Positions 24,491 through 34,613 of a DNA stretch of 64,000 bases are shown here, in pieces. This DNA comes from Variovorax sp. PBL-E5 (GTDB lineage Bacteria > Pseudomonadota > Gammaproteobacteria > Burkholderiales > Burkholderiaceae_C): positions 2,542,001 through 2,606,000 of the forward strand of contig NZ_LR594671.1 in NCBI RefSeq assembly GCF_901827185.1, read 5' to 3'. The position numbers and the translations under genes were made by a program. Numbering within the stretch: position 1 is the stretch's first letter; each line of letters begins with the position of its first letter. The notes beneath the pieces were generated by a model, which was given only the letters and a program-made list of their open reading frames with translations, ran no database searches and had not been told where the DNA came from.

Positions 24491-26011
24491 CTACTCTTCT
24501 TCGTGGGTGAGGCTCAGGCCGAGCGCGCCGCGTCGGCGCAGCCAGGGGCTCGGGCGATAGCGCGGATCGCCGTACACGGTCTGCAGGTTGAACAGGACTT
24601 CGAGCACGTTGGTGGGGCCGTACAGATCGCCCATCGCCAGCGGACCCTGCGGATAGCCGAGGCCCAGCCGGACGGCGACTTCGAGATCGGCCGGCGAACA
24701 GACCTGCTGCTGGCACATGTCGGCCGCGATGTTGACGATGCTGCCGATCACGCGCTGCGTGACGAAGCCGCCGCTGTCGCGGATCACGCTCACCGCCTTG
24801 CCGTCGCGCGCGAACAGCGCGTGGGCCGCGTCGCGCATGTCGCGGCGCGTGGCCGGATTGGTCGCCAGCACGCGGCGCTTGGTCGCCGCATCGTCCACCA
24901 TCAGGTCGATGCCCAGCGTGCGGGTCGCATCGAGTCGCTCGACGGCGGCCACGGTCGTCACGTCGAAGCCCAGCGGGGCGACCAGGATCAGTGCGGCGGA
25001 AGAGGGCGTTGCGCCGCTTTCGAGCTGCGCGCCGAGCTCATGCACCAGTCGCAGCAACTCGGGCCGCCGGGCCGCGCGCGGCGACACCCACACCGCAGGC
25101 GTCGTGTCGACCACCGGCACGGGCGGTTCGGGCGTCTGTTGCATCACGCCATCGACATAGCGGTAGAAGCCTTCACCCGTCTTGCGCCCGAGGGCGCCGG
25201 CCGTCAGGCGCTGGGCAGTGATGACGCTGGGCCGGTAGCGCGGCTCCTCGTAGTACTGGCGGTAGATCGATTCCATCACCGGATGCGAGACATCGAGCGC
25301 CGTGAGGTCGAGCAGCTCGAACGGGCCGAGGCGGAATCCGGCCTGGTCCTTGAGGATGCGATCGATGGTGGCGAAATCCGCGACGCCTTCGCCGACGATG
25401 CGCAGGGCCTCGGTGCCGTAGCCGCGTCCCGCATGGTTGACGATGAAGCCGGGCGTGTCTTTCGCCTGGACCGCGGTGTGGCCCATCTGCGCCGCGTAGC
25501 CGGCGAGTTGCCGGCAGACCTCCGGGTCGGTCTTGAAGCCGGCCACGACTTCGACCACCTTCATCAGCGGGACCGGGTTGAAGAAGTGGAACCCGGCCAC
25601 GCGCCCGGGATGCGCCAGCGCCGCCGCGATCGCGGTGACCGACAGCGACGAGGTGTTGGTCACCAGCGTGGCCGTGGGCGCCACCACGCTTTCGAGCTCG
25701 AGGAACAGCTTGCGTTTGACCTCCAGGTCCTCGATGACGGCCTCGATCACCAGATCGCAGCCGGCGAGGGCCTGCAGCGATTCGACGGCGTGCACCCGCG
25801 CGGACAAGGCCTCGCGCTGTGCCGCATCGAGCTTGCCCTTGTCGGCCATTTTTTGCCATTGCGCGAGGAGAGCGTCGCGTCCACGCGACGCTGCACCTGC
25901 AAAGCTGTCGAGCAGGAAAACCTGGCTTCCGGCCTGTGCTGCAATCTGGGCAATACCGCGCCCCATGGCGCCAGCGCCGATAACACCTATGTTGGAAAAG
26001 TTCACAGTCAT
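24491..26011 (-). CDS. 3-hydroxyacyl-CoA dehydrogenase (PaaH-like, two-domain)
   Basis: NAD-dependent oxidation of 3-hydroxyacyl-CoA to 3-oxoacyl-CoA. From ATG 26011 the protein has 506 residues. The Rossmann motif GVIGAGAMGRGIA starts at residue 9, the active-site segments GFHFFNPVPLMKVVEVV and TPGFIVNHAGRGY follow, and a second C-terminal helical domain repeats the pattern (DSGGFVTQRVIG, then GYPQGPLAMGD). This is the PaaH/PaaC layout. It is the first gene of the five-gene minus-strand operon and diverges from the FimV-like gene. Phenylacetate degradation is an alternative role, but no other paa gene is present. Confidence 0.9.
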   Translation of the reverse strand: MTVNFSNIGVIGAGAMGRGIAQIAAQAGSQVFLLDSFAGAASRGRDALLAQWQKMADKGKLDAAQREALSARVHAVESLQALAGCDLVIEAVIEDLEVKRKLFLELESVVAPTATLVTNTSSLSVTAIAAALAHPGRVAGFHFFNPVPLMKVVEVVAGFKTDPEVCRQLAGYAAQMGHTAVQAKDTPGFIVNHAGRGYGTEALRIVGEGVADFATIDRILKDQAGFRLGPFELLDLTALDVSHPVMESIYRQYYEEPRYRPSVITAQRLTAGALGRKTGEGFYRYVDGVMQQTPEPPVPVVDTTPAVWVSPRAARRPELLRLVHELGAQLESGATPSSAALILVAPLGFDVTTVAAVERLDATRTLGIDLMVDDAATKRRVLATNPATRRDMRDAAHALFARDGKAVSVIRDSGGFVTQRVIGSIVNIAADMCQQQVCSPADLEVAVRLGLGYPQGPLAMGDLYGPTNVLEVLFNLQTVYGDPRYRPSPWLRRRGALGLSLTHEEE

Positions 26012-26042
26012 TTGATAATTGTCCCTCGGTGAATGAATAGCC

Positions 26043-26058
26043 CTGACCCTCGTGTCAG
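26043..26058. promoter_or_regulatory. CRP-like palindrome in the acyl-CoA operon promoter region
   Basis: CTGAC-N6-GTCAG, the half-site spacing of Crp/Fnr operators, with a further GTGTCAA at 26062-26068. On the minus strand the latter reads TTGACA, a perfect -35, and the palindrome would then occupy the spacer, as a repressor site would. No good -10 at 17 bp is present, so the promoter itself is not proven. Confidence 0.35.
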
Positions 26059-26075
26059 AATGTGTCAACTTTTGA

Positions 26076-28277
26076 TTGCCTTTCGCACCCCCGCTTATTT
26101 TGCAATTCCCACGCCTTGCGACGGTCCTGGTCCTCCTGGGATTCGCCATTGAATCATCCGCCTTGACGATCGGTCGGCCCCAGGGGTCTACCTGGATCGG
26201 CAAGCCGCTTGACATGGCGATCCCGCTTTCGCTCGATGCCGCCGACTCGGGGGATTCCCTGTGTCTGGGTGCCGATGTCGTGCAGGGCGATACGCCCGTG
26301 GCCGATGGACGTGTGACTGTAGCGCTTGAACCAGGCTCAGGTCCGAGCAACCCGCGCATGCGCATCCGTTCCCGAGCGCCGGTTGAAGAGCCCGTGGTCA
26401 CGGTGACGGTGCGTGCGGGCTGCGACATGAAGTCCACCCGTGTCTTCGTGCTGCTCGCCGACGTGCCAGCGGATGTCGCCTTGCCAGGTGTTTCTTCGTC
26501 GGGTCCGCAGGCATCGTCCGATAGGTCGCAGGGGGCCGCGCGTGGGTCATCGTTCGGCGAGGAGAACGGGACGTCGTCGAACCTGTCTCAGCGACGGCGC
26601 AGCAGCTCGTCCGCAGCCGTTGCGCGAGCGCGTGATCGCAACGCGCCGCCGCCGCGCCACCGTCCTGCACCGGTGCCGCATCGGGTCGTGGTCGCGCAAG
26701 CGCCGGCCGCGCCGCGTGCCGCTGCGCCGACGCCGCAACCGGCCGCCGAGCCGAAGCACGAGGTGGTGACTGGCGCACCCCGTCTTCAGCTGGAGCCGAT
26801 GGAGCCCGTTCCCGCCGTGGAGGCGGGGCTCAAGACTTCTTCGCAACTTGCGGCGGGGCCGGTCGCCGAAGATCCGGCCCGGCGCGCCGAGGCAGCGAGC
26901 CAGTGGCGTGCCATGACGGGCAGCGGATCCGAAACCGCCGAGCGCGACGCGCAACGCATGCAGACGCTGGAGGCCACCCTGGCGACCTTGCGTCAACAGA
27001 CTGCCCAGAACCAGCGTACCCTGCTCGCAGTGCAAAGCGAACTTGCCGAGGCGCGCGAGAGCCGCTATCGCAACCCGCTCGTCTATGCGCTGATCTTTCT
27101 CTTGCTGCTCGCTCTGCTGGCCATCTTTATGTTGTGGCGCCTGGCACGACGGGCTGCGGCACCTGCCTGGTGGGGCGAAGCGTCACCGCGCAAAGAGGAG
27201 CCGCCGACTCGGTCGAATCCGCGCAGCGTTTCGTTCGACGACGAACTCGATTCGGATGCCGACCAGGATCCGGCGTCTGCACGTCGCAGCGCCAATTCCA
27301 CCACCTTCGGTGCCGCGCCTTTCGCGGCGCTGGAGCCCGACGAGGACAGCGGCTTCGACGAACCGATACCGCATCCGGCGCGTACGCCCGATGGCGCGCC
27401 GGTGCGGCCGGTCAACACCGAAGAGCTGTTCGACGTGCAGCAGCAGTCGGACTTCTTTCTCTCGCTGGGCCAGCATGACCAGGCGATCGCGGTGCTGCGC
27501 GAGCACATCGCCGCCAATCCCGGCACGAGCGCCCTGGCATACCTCGACCTCCTGCGGATCTTCCACTCGCTGGGACGCCAGGAGGACTATGCGCGGCTGG
27601 CCGAGGAATTCGAGCGTGCGTTCAATGCCGATGTGCCGGTGTTCGAGAAGTTCACCGACACGGGCAGAGGACTCGAGCACTACCGCAGTGCCCTGGCGCG
27701 CATCGAGTCGCAGTGGCCGGCGCCAGGCACCCTGGCCCTGATCGAGGAACTGGTGTTCCGCAAGCCCGGTTCGCACGAAGAAGACGCCTTCGACCTTGCC
27801 GCCTACCAGGAGCTGCTGCTGCTGTATTCGGTGGCCAAGGAAGTGATCGATCCGGACAGTGCGCCGCCCGCACCGGTCACGCCGCATTCGTTCCTCGATA
27901 CCTATGCGCACGACCAGCAACCGACGGCCTCGGCGCCTGTCGAGCCCGAGAGTCCGCCCGAGCCCGTGACGGATGGGCCGACGCTGCCGGCATCGATCTA
28001 TGGCGCGATCGACCACGGCCTGCAGCACGATACGGTCCTGGTTCCGGATGCGCCGGTGGCGGCGCCGGGCCCGGTTCATGGCGCGTCGCACAGTGCAGCT
28101 GTCGGCGAGATGGATCTTGCGGAATTCGACAGGACGGCTTACGAGACCATTGCGGCGCCGATGGAAACGCCCAAGCCAGTACCGCCGATCGACCCGAATG
28201 TGATCGACTTCGAACTGTTCGATCCGACCACCGAGGCGGAAATCGCGCCGCGGCCCGTCAAGCCCGTCAAACGCTGA
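26076..28277 (+). CDS. FimV-like inner-membrane protein with cytoplasmic TPR region
   Basis: A 733-residue protein resembling FimV/TspA, hubs for type IV pilus and polar organisation. Order: signal peptide (about 1-28), a periplasmic FimV N-terminal beta domain (about 30-130, starting LTIGRPQGSTWIGKPLD), a low-complexity Ala/Pro/Arg linker, a coiled coil just before a single membrane helix (VYALIFLLLLALLAIFML), and a cytoplasmic acidic region with tetratricopeptide-like helices (about 445-600). I see no LysM motif. The start is weak: TTG 26076 directly follows an in-frame stop and has no Shine-Dalgarno sequence; TTG 26100 is an alternative. Its end overlaps the opposing MFS gene by 11 bases. 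Confidence 0.72.
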   Translation: MPFAPPLILQFPRLATVLVLLGFAIESSALTIGRPQGSTWIGKPLDMAIPLSLDAADSGDSLCLGADVVQGDTPVADGRVTVALEPGSGPSNPRMRIRSRAPVEEPVVTVTVRAGCDMKSTRVFVLLADVPADVALPGVSSSGPQASSDRSQGAARGSSFGEENGTSSNLSQRRRSSSSAAVARARDRNAPPPRHRPAPVPHRVVVAQAPAAPRAAAPTPQPAAEPKHEVVTGAPRLQLEPMEPVPAVEAGLKTSSQLAAGPVAEDPARRAEAASQWRAMTGSGSETAERDAQRMQTLEATLATLRQQTAQNQRTLLAVQSELAEARESRYRNPLVYALIFLLLLALLAIFMLWRLARRAAAPAWWGEASPRKEEPPTRSNPRSVSFDDELDSDADQDPASARRSANSTTFGAAPFAALEPDEDSGFDEPIPHPARTPDGAPVRPVNTEELFDVQQQSDFFLSLGQHDQAIAVLREHIAANPGTSALAYLDLLRIFHSLGRQEDYARLAEEFERAFNADVPVFEKFTDTGRGLEHYRSALARIESQWPAPGTLALIEELVFRKPGSHEEDAFDLAAYQELLLLYSVAKEVIDPDSAPPAPVTPHSFLDTYAHDQQPTASAPVEPESPPEPVTDGPTLPASIYGAIDHGLQHDTVLVPDAPVAAPGPVHGASHSAAVGEMDLAEFDRTAYETIAAPMETPKPVPPIDPNVIDFELFDPTTEAEIAPRPVKPVKR

Positions 28278-29442
28278 GCGCTGCGCCGCGCGCCAGCTGC
28301 GCGCGGTCCACCGCCATGCTGAGCGCCAGCGCCAACAGCATCGTCACGAGGCCGACCCAGCTCATCCAGCTGGCGGCCTCATGGGCCAGCAACCAGCCGC
28401 CCGTGGCAGCGCCGACGGCCTGCCCCACGTAGATGCCGGAACTGTTCAGCGCGACCGAGCCGGGCGCAAGCACCGGCGCGAGCGAAACCAGTCGCGCCTG
28501 CTGCGCCGAATTGGCCGCGAAGCAGCCCAAGCCCCAGGGCACCAGGATCAACGCCAGCCATCCGAGCGTGATTCCGAGCGGCCACAGAAGCAGGCTCACG
28601 CCGATCAGCACCGTGGTGATCAACACCATGCGCGACGCACCGATGCGGTCGATGTAGCGGCTCACCAGCACGTTGCCCGCGAGGCCGCAGATGCCGAACC
28701 AGCCCCAGACGAGGCCCAGTTCGCTTGCGTTCGCGCCCAGGGTCTGCCGGAGAACGGGCGCGAAATAGCTGAACAGGACAAATTGCCCTGCACCTTGCAG
28801 GGCAGTGACGGACACGACGCCCATCAGCAAGGGATTCCTGAGCACGCGTCCCCAGGCCTCGCGCGACAACGCGGCGGGGCGGATGCCGGCCGGAAGCCGG
28901 GACCAGATCCCGTATGCGCTCAGCACGGAAAGAAACGCGATCGCCGCGAAGGCCGTCCGCCACCCGAAGTGGCCGCCGATGACCGCGCCGATCGGCAAGC
29001 CCAGCACCGAGGCCACGGACCAACCCAGAAAGACGAAGGTGACGGCGCGGCCTCGCTGTTCGGTGGGCACCAGCATGCCGATACACGCGGCCGCTTGTGC
29101 GGTGAAGATGGCAGGCGCGACGACCGTGAGCATGCGCACCGCCAGCAGGCCGCCGAAGTTGGGCATCAGCATGGCGAGCAAATGTCCGGCGGCATACCAC
29201 AGCATCGTGCAGCTCAGCAGGATGCGGCGATCCCACCCCGCGACCACGGCAGCCAGCAGGGGTGCGCCCAGGCACATCACGACCGCTGCTGCGGTGATCA
29301 GCTGGCCGGCGGTCGCGGCGCTGACCTCCAGCGAGGTGCTGAGTTCATTGAGCGTGCCGGGCACCACCATCACGCCCGTGCCGATCACGAAGTTACCCGC
29401 CAGCAACGCCCACGATGCAGCCGGCAATGCGGGCTGCTTCAA
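28267..29442 (-). CDS. MFS transporter, drug/metabolite efflux type
   Basis: A 391-residue protein with twelve predicted hydrophobic segments of the major facilitator superfamily. The loop between segments 2 and 3 reads GWDRRILL, and the pattern resembles the DHA1 arabinose/drug efflux group (AraJ, YdhP type). The likely start is TTG 29442, overlapping the stop of the upstream dehydrogenase as TTGA, so the two are coupled. Substrate unknown; the link to a D-2-hydroxyacid dehydrogenase suggests an organic acid but is not proof. Confidence 0.8.
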   Translation of the reverse strand: MKQPALPAASWALLAGNFVIGTGVMVVPGTLNELSTSLEVSAATAGQLITAAAVVMCLGAPLLAAVVAGWDRRILLSCTMLWYAAGHLLAMLMPNFGGLLAVRMLTVVAPAIFTAQAAACIGMLVPTEQRGRAVTFVFLGWSVASVLGLPIGAVIGGHFGWRTAFAAIAFLSVLSAYGIWSRLPAGIRPAALSREAWGRVLRNPLLMGVVSVTALQGAGQFVLFSYFAPVLRQTLGANASELGLVWGWFGICGLAGNVLVSRYIDRIGASRMVLITTVLIGVSLLLWPLGITLGWLALILVPWGLGCFAANSAQQARLVSLAPVLAPGSVALNSSGIYVGQAVGAATGGWLLAHEAASWMSWVGLVTMLLALALSMAVDRAQLARGAALSV

Positions 29443-30446
29443 CGACGGACCTGCAGCGCGCCGGGATTGACGATGTTGGTGGGGTTGCCCTTGATGAAGC
29501 TGACGACGTTGTCGAAAGCCTGGCCGAAGTACATCTCGTAGCTGTCCTGCTCGACGTAGCCGATGTGCGGCGTGCAGATGCAGTTCTCCAGCCGCAGCAG
29601 CGCGTGGCCCTGCAGCGGCGGTTCGCTCTCGAACACATCGATCGCCGCCAGTCCGGGCCGGCCGCGATTGAGCGCGGCGAGCAGGGCATCCTGTTCGACC
29701 AGTTCCGCCCGCGAGGTGTTGACGAAGAGTGCGGTCGGCTTCATGCGCGACAGATCTTCCAGCGTCACCAGCCCGCGCGTGTCGTCCGTCAGGCGCAGAT
29801 GGATCGACAGCACGTCGGCAGCCATGAAGAACGCGTCCCGGTTGGGGGCCACCTGCAGGCCGTCGGACCTTGCCTTGGCGCAGCTTTCTTCGCGGCCCCA
29901 GATCACCACCTGCATCCCGAAGGCCTGTCCGTAGCGGGCGACCAATTGGCCGATGCGGCCGTAGCCCCAGATGCAGAGGGTCTTGCCCTTCAGCACCGAG
30001 CCGAGCCCGAAGTTGGGCGGCATCGAGGCCGACTTGAGGCCCGACTGCTGCCACGCGCCGTGCTTGAGGTTGCTGATGTATTGCGGCAGGCGGCGCATCG
30101 CGGCCATGATGAGCGCCCAGGTGAGCTCTGCAGGTGCCAGCGGCGAACCCGTGCCTTCGGCCACCGCAATGCCTTGCTCGGTGCAGGCGTGCACATCGAT
30201 GTGTGCGCCGACGCGCCCTGTCTGCGAGATCAGCTTGAGCTTGGGCAGCTTCTCGATCAGTTGACGGGACACCTGGGTGCGTTCGCGGTTCAGCACGATC
30301 ACATCAGCGTCCTTGAGCCGGATCGAGAGCTGTCCGATGCCCTTGACCGTATTGGTATAGACCTTGGCTGCGTATGCATCGAGCTTGGCGGCGCAGCGCA
30401 ACTTGCGCACCGCGTCCTGATAGTCGTCGAGGATCACAATGTTCAT
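29439..30446 (-). CDS. D-2-hydroxyacid dehydrogenase family protein
   Basis: NAD(P)-dependent oxidoreductase of 335 residues. The Rossmann motif is WGYGRIGQLVARYG, and the catalytic Arg (NTSRAELV), Glu (IDVFESEPP) and His (CTPHIGY) of the family are all present. Substrates of this family range from glycerate and phosphoglycerate to lactate analogues and cannot be fixed here. ATG 30446; its TGA overlaps the TTG of the MFS gene. Confidence 0.88.
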   Translation of the reverse strand: MNIVILDDYQDAVRKLRCAAKLDAYAAKVYTNTVKGIGQLSIRLKDADVIVLNRERTQVSRQLIEKLPKLKLISQTGRVGAHIDVHACTEQGIAVAEGTGSPLAPAELTWALIMAAMRRLPQYISNLKHGAWQQSGLKSASMPPNFGLGSVLKGKTLCIWGYGRIGQLVARYGQAFGMQVVIWGREESCAKARSDGLQVAPNRDAFFMAADVLSIHLRLTDDTRGLVTLEDLSRMKPTALFVNTSRAELVEQDALLAALNRGRPGLAAIDVFESEPPLQGHALLRLENCICTPHIGYVEQDSYEMYFGQAFDNVVSFIKGNPTNIVNPGALQVRR

Positions 30447-30595
30447 GGCGTGCCATTGTGCCTCGCGTTGCCAACGCGCCGTGTCGGCGCGTGGCTGGAC
30501 ACGGTTCGGCCAGATGCGCGTGCGGCGAGGTCATCGTCTCGGCGAACGTCCGCGGCGCGGGTCTGGAACCTGCGCCGGCGACAGGCCGCTCCGTG

Positions 30596-30940
30596 TCAAT
30601 GCAGTCCGGCTGCTCGTGGTGTTGCGTCCGCGGCCTCCAGGGCGGCCAGCCGATCGAGCTCGGCGCAGACGTCGACCATGCGGCCCGAAATCAACACGCG
30701 ACTGGCACGCCCGCCAGATTGCTGGGCGTCGACCGTGCGCACGACGCGCAAGGGACGCATCGGCGCTGGCACTTCGGCCTGCGCCGATGCGCCGGGGTGC
30801 ACCGCGCAGCTGGGCCGAACACTCACATACCGCAGGCCAGCCGAAGCGGTGCGGCGCGATCGACGAGCCGGCATCCAGCGGCTCGCCAGCGATTGCAGTG
30901 GTGTGAAAAAATCAGCAATGCTGAGAAGAGCGATTCCCAT
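30596..30940 (-). CDS. Hypothetical 114-residue protein downstream of lexA
   Basis: Not recognised. The start is well supported: GGAG lies 5 bases before ATG 30940. The product begins MGIALLSIADFFTPLQSLASRW, a possible amphipathic or membrane-seeking helix, followed by a basic Arg-rich stretch and a short leucine-rich helical end (VDVCAELDRLAALEAA). No catalytic motif is seen. It lies 141 bases downstream of lexA on the same strand. In pseudomonads a SulA-type division inhibitor follows lexA, but no clear SulA similarity is visible here. Confidence 0.55.
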   Translation of the reverse strand: MGIALLSIADFFTPLQSLASRWMPARRSRRTASAGLRYVSVRPSCAVHPGASAQAEVPAPMRPLRVVRTVDAQQSGGRASRVLISGRMVDVCAELDRLAALEAADATPRAAGLH

Positions 30941-31081
30941 GTGAACTCCAGAAAATCAGAGGTTGAACACAGGCAGGATTGCTTTCATCGGCTTCGACAG
31001 GGTGATGGCCTTCGCCATACGCCCGCCACCTGTTGCGGCCGGGATCTTCGCGCATGCGGCTGCATGCGATGGCTGCCGCAG

Positions 31082-31756
31082 CTACATCAGCATCGTGTTG
31101 CGGATCAGGCCGACTGCAAGGCCTTCAATCTCGAAGGGCTCGCCGGGCTGAACCACGATGGTGGGGTAATCGGGATTTTCCGCATGCAGCTCGATGACCT
31201 GCTTATTGCGCTTGAGGCGCTTGACCGTCACCTCATCGCCCAGCCGTGCCACCACGATCTGCCCGTTGCGGGCTTCCTTGGTGGCCTGGACGGCGAGCAG
31301 ATCGCCGTCCATGATGCCGGCGTCGCGCATGGACATGCCGCGAACCTTGAGGAGGTAGTCGGGCTGGCGCTGGAACAGCGTGTTTTCCACGTAATAGGTT
31401 TGATCGACGTGTTCTTGCGCAAGGATGGGCGAGCCTGCGGCCACACGGCCGATCAGCGGCAGCGCCAACTGGGCCATGCCGGGGAGGGACAGGGAGAACT
31501 GGTTGTTGCGGGATTCGTTGAGGGAGCGCAGCGCATCGCCCTTGAGGCGGATGCCGCGCGAAGTGCCGCTCACGAGTTCGATGACACCCTTGCGGGCCAG
31601 CGCCTGAAGATGCTCTTCGGCTGCATTGGCCGACTTGAAGCCGAGCTCGGCGGCAATCTCGGCGCGAGTGGGCGGAGCGCCGGTGCGCGCGATGGCACTC
31701 TGGATGAGGTCGAGAATCTGCTGCTGACGGGCGGTAAGCTTGACGGCAAACTGCAT
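31082..31756 (-). CDS. lexA: LexA, SOS repressor
   Basis: Repressor of the DNA damage regulon, self-cleaved when RecA filaments form. The 224-residue protein has an N-terminal winged helix-turn-helix (about 1-70; [25 protein letters not shown]) and a C-terminal S24 peptidase-like domain. The cleavage site is Ala107-Gly108 (VAAG), and the Ser-Lys dyad is S142 and K160. AAGGAG precedes the ATG. Two LexA boxes lie 18-54 bases upstream, so it is autoregulated. Confidence 0.97.
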   Translation of the reverse strand: MQFAVKLTARQQQILDLIQSAIARTGAPPTRAEIAAELGFKSANAAEEHLQALARKGVIELVSGTSRGIRLKGDALRSLNESRNNQFSLSLPGMAQLALPLIGRVAAGSPILAQEHVDQTYYVENTLFQRQPDYLLKVRGMSMRDAGIMDGDLLAVQATKEARNGQIVVARLGDEVTVKRLKRNKQVIELHAENPDYPTIVVQPGEPFEIEGLAVGLIRNTMLM

Positions 31757-31774
31757 GAATGACTCCTTGCGGCA

Positions 31775-31790
31775 CTGGCTGAATATCCAG
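31775..31790. promoter_or_regulatory. LexA box 2 (lexA-proximal)
   Basis: CTGGCTGAATATCCAG fits CTG-N10-CAG and lies 18 bases upstream of the lexA ATG, over the expected core promoter. Confidence 0.75.
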
Positions 31791-31793
31791 TAC

Positions 31794-31809
31794 CTGTATT
31801 TTTAACCAG
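31794..31809. promoter_or_regulatory. LexA box 1 (lexA-distal)
   Basis: CTGTATTTTTAACCAG fits CTG-N10-CAG with an AT-rich core; 3 bases separate it from box 2. It is 20 bases upstream of the divergent asparaginase start, which could therefore also feel LexA. Confidence 0.75.
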
Positions 31810-31829
31810 TTTTAGAAAGTTGGCAAGCC

Positions 31830-32828
31830 ATGGCCCAGGACATTCGAGACGGCCGGCGCCGCGTGATCGTGTTGGGGACGGGCGGCACCATCGCCGGAAG
31901 GGCGGCGGCGCCCGGTGACAACATCGGCTATGCCGCCGGCCAGGTGGGCGTGTCGGATCTGCTGAGCGGCATCGAGGCGCCGGACGGAATTTCATTGTTG
32001 GCGGAGCAGGTCGCGCAGATCGACAGCAAGGACATGACGTCGGTGGTCTGGCGCGAGCTCGCCCTGCGCTGCGCTCACTGGCTCGCCGAGCCCGACGTGG
32101 CGGGCATCGTCATCACGCATGGCACCGACACGCTGGAAGAGACGGCGTTCTTCCTGCAATCGGTGCTTTCGCCGCACAAGCCCGTGGTTCTGACCTGCGC
32201 GATGCGGCCGGCCACTGCCCTGGCACCCGACGGACCGCAGAACGTGCGCGATGCCCTCGTGGTCGCTGCGATGCCAGGTGCACACGGCGTCGTGGCCGTG
32301 TGTGCAGGGACGGTGCACAGCGCGTTCGATGTGCGCAAGGTCCACACCTATCGGCTCGATGCATTCGATTCCGGTGACGCGGGCCCGTTGGGCTATGTCG
32401 AGGAAGGCGTTGTGCGGCTCCACAGAAGCTGGCCCGGCGCGGCCGCCGATGTCGCCTCAGGCCTGTTCGAACGGATGATCGAAGCGCGGACATGGCCTCG
32501 GGTCGAGATCCTGGTGAGCCACGCAGAGGCGCGCGGGAGCATCGTCGATTCACTGCTCCAGGAGCGCCGGCTCGGTGCGGCAGAGCCGGTACAAGGCCTG
32601 GTGCTCGCGGCCACCGGCAACGGCACGCTTCACCATGCGCTCGAAGAGGCAGCACTTCGGGCGCAATCCGCCGGTGTGGCCGTGGTGCGTGCGACGCGAT
32701 GCGCGCAGGGGCGCATCCTGCCGAAAGCCGGCGAAGCGGAATCGATACCCAGCGTCGGCGCCTTGACGCCGGTGAAGGCGCGCATCGCCCTCATGCTGGA
32801 ACTCCTGGGCAGCCCATCGACCGCCTGA
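31830..32828 (+). CDS. L-asparaginase (asparaginase/glutaminase family)
   Basis: Hydrolyses L-asparagine to aspartate and ammonia. The 332-residue protein has the N-terminal catalytic segment LGTGGTIAG with the nucleophile Thr, and the second triad segment ITHGTDTLEETAFF. The RPATALAPDGPQN segment contributes to the substrate pocket. There is no signal peptide, so it is predicted cytoplasmic. It diverges from lexA across the two SOS boxes and converges on adk, 32 bases away. Confidence 0.88.
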   Translation: MAQDIRDGRRRVIVLGTGGTIAGRAAAPGDNIGYAAGQVGVSDLLSGIEAPDGISLLAEQVAQIDSKDMTSVVWRELALRCAHWLAEPDVAGIVITHGTDTLEETAFFLQSVLSPHKPVVLTCAMRPATALAPDGPQNVRDALVVAAMPGAHGVVAVCAGTVHSAFDVRKVHTYRLDAFDSGDAGPLGYVEEGVVRLHRSWPGAAADVASGLFERMIEARTWPRVEILVSHAEARGSIVDSLLQERRLGAAEPVQGLVLAATGNGTLHHALEEAALRAQSAGVAVVRATRCAQGRILPKAGEAESIPSVGALTPVKARIALMLELLGSPSTA

Positions 32829-32860
32829 GAGAACCGGAATGTTCGCGCGAAGGGGGCCGA

Positions 32861-34412
<1,552 letters not shown>

Positions 34413-34430
34413 GCTTTGCCGCGGCCCGGC

Positions 34431-34613
34431 TCAAAGGCCCAATTCTTCGTCGGAAAGGGTGCGTGCTTCCGTCTCGAGCAGCACGGGGATGCCGTCGCGC
34501 ACCGGATAAGCGAGGCGTGCGCTGCGCGAGGCAAGTTCCTGCTTCTCTGCATTCCAGGTCAGCGGGCCCTTGGTCACGGGGCAGACGAGCAGTTCAAGCA
34601 GCTTGGTGTCCAT
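34431..34613 (-). CDS. ycaR: Trm112-family small protein (YcaR)
   Basis: A 60-residue zinc-ribbon-like protein of the Trm112/UPF0434 family, normally encoded between lpxK and kdsB. It has the typical [14 protein letters not shown] start and the [17 protein letters not shown] core; only one of the usual metal cysteines is present. ATG 34613 lies inside the lpxK end, giving a 20-base overlap. An in-frame ATG 34634 seven codons upstream is less likely because the family length is about 60. Confidence 0.9.
   Translation of the reverse strand: MDTKLLELLVCPVTKGPLTWNAEKQELASRSARLAYPVRDGIPVLLETEARTLSDEELGL

Noticed and set aside
30374..31762. 462-codon plus-strand frame across lexA and the unknown gene
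   Set aside because: Antisense to lexA, which is certain; no domain.
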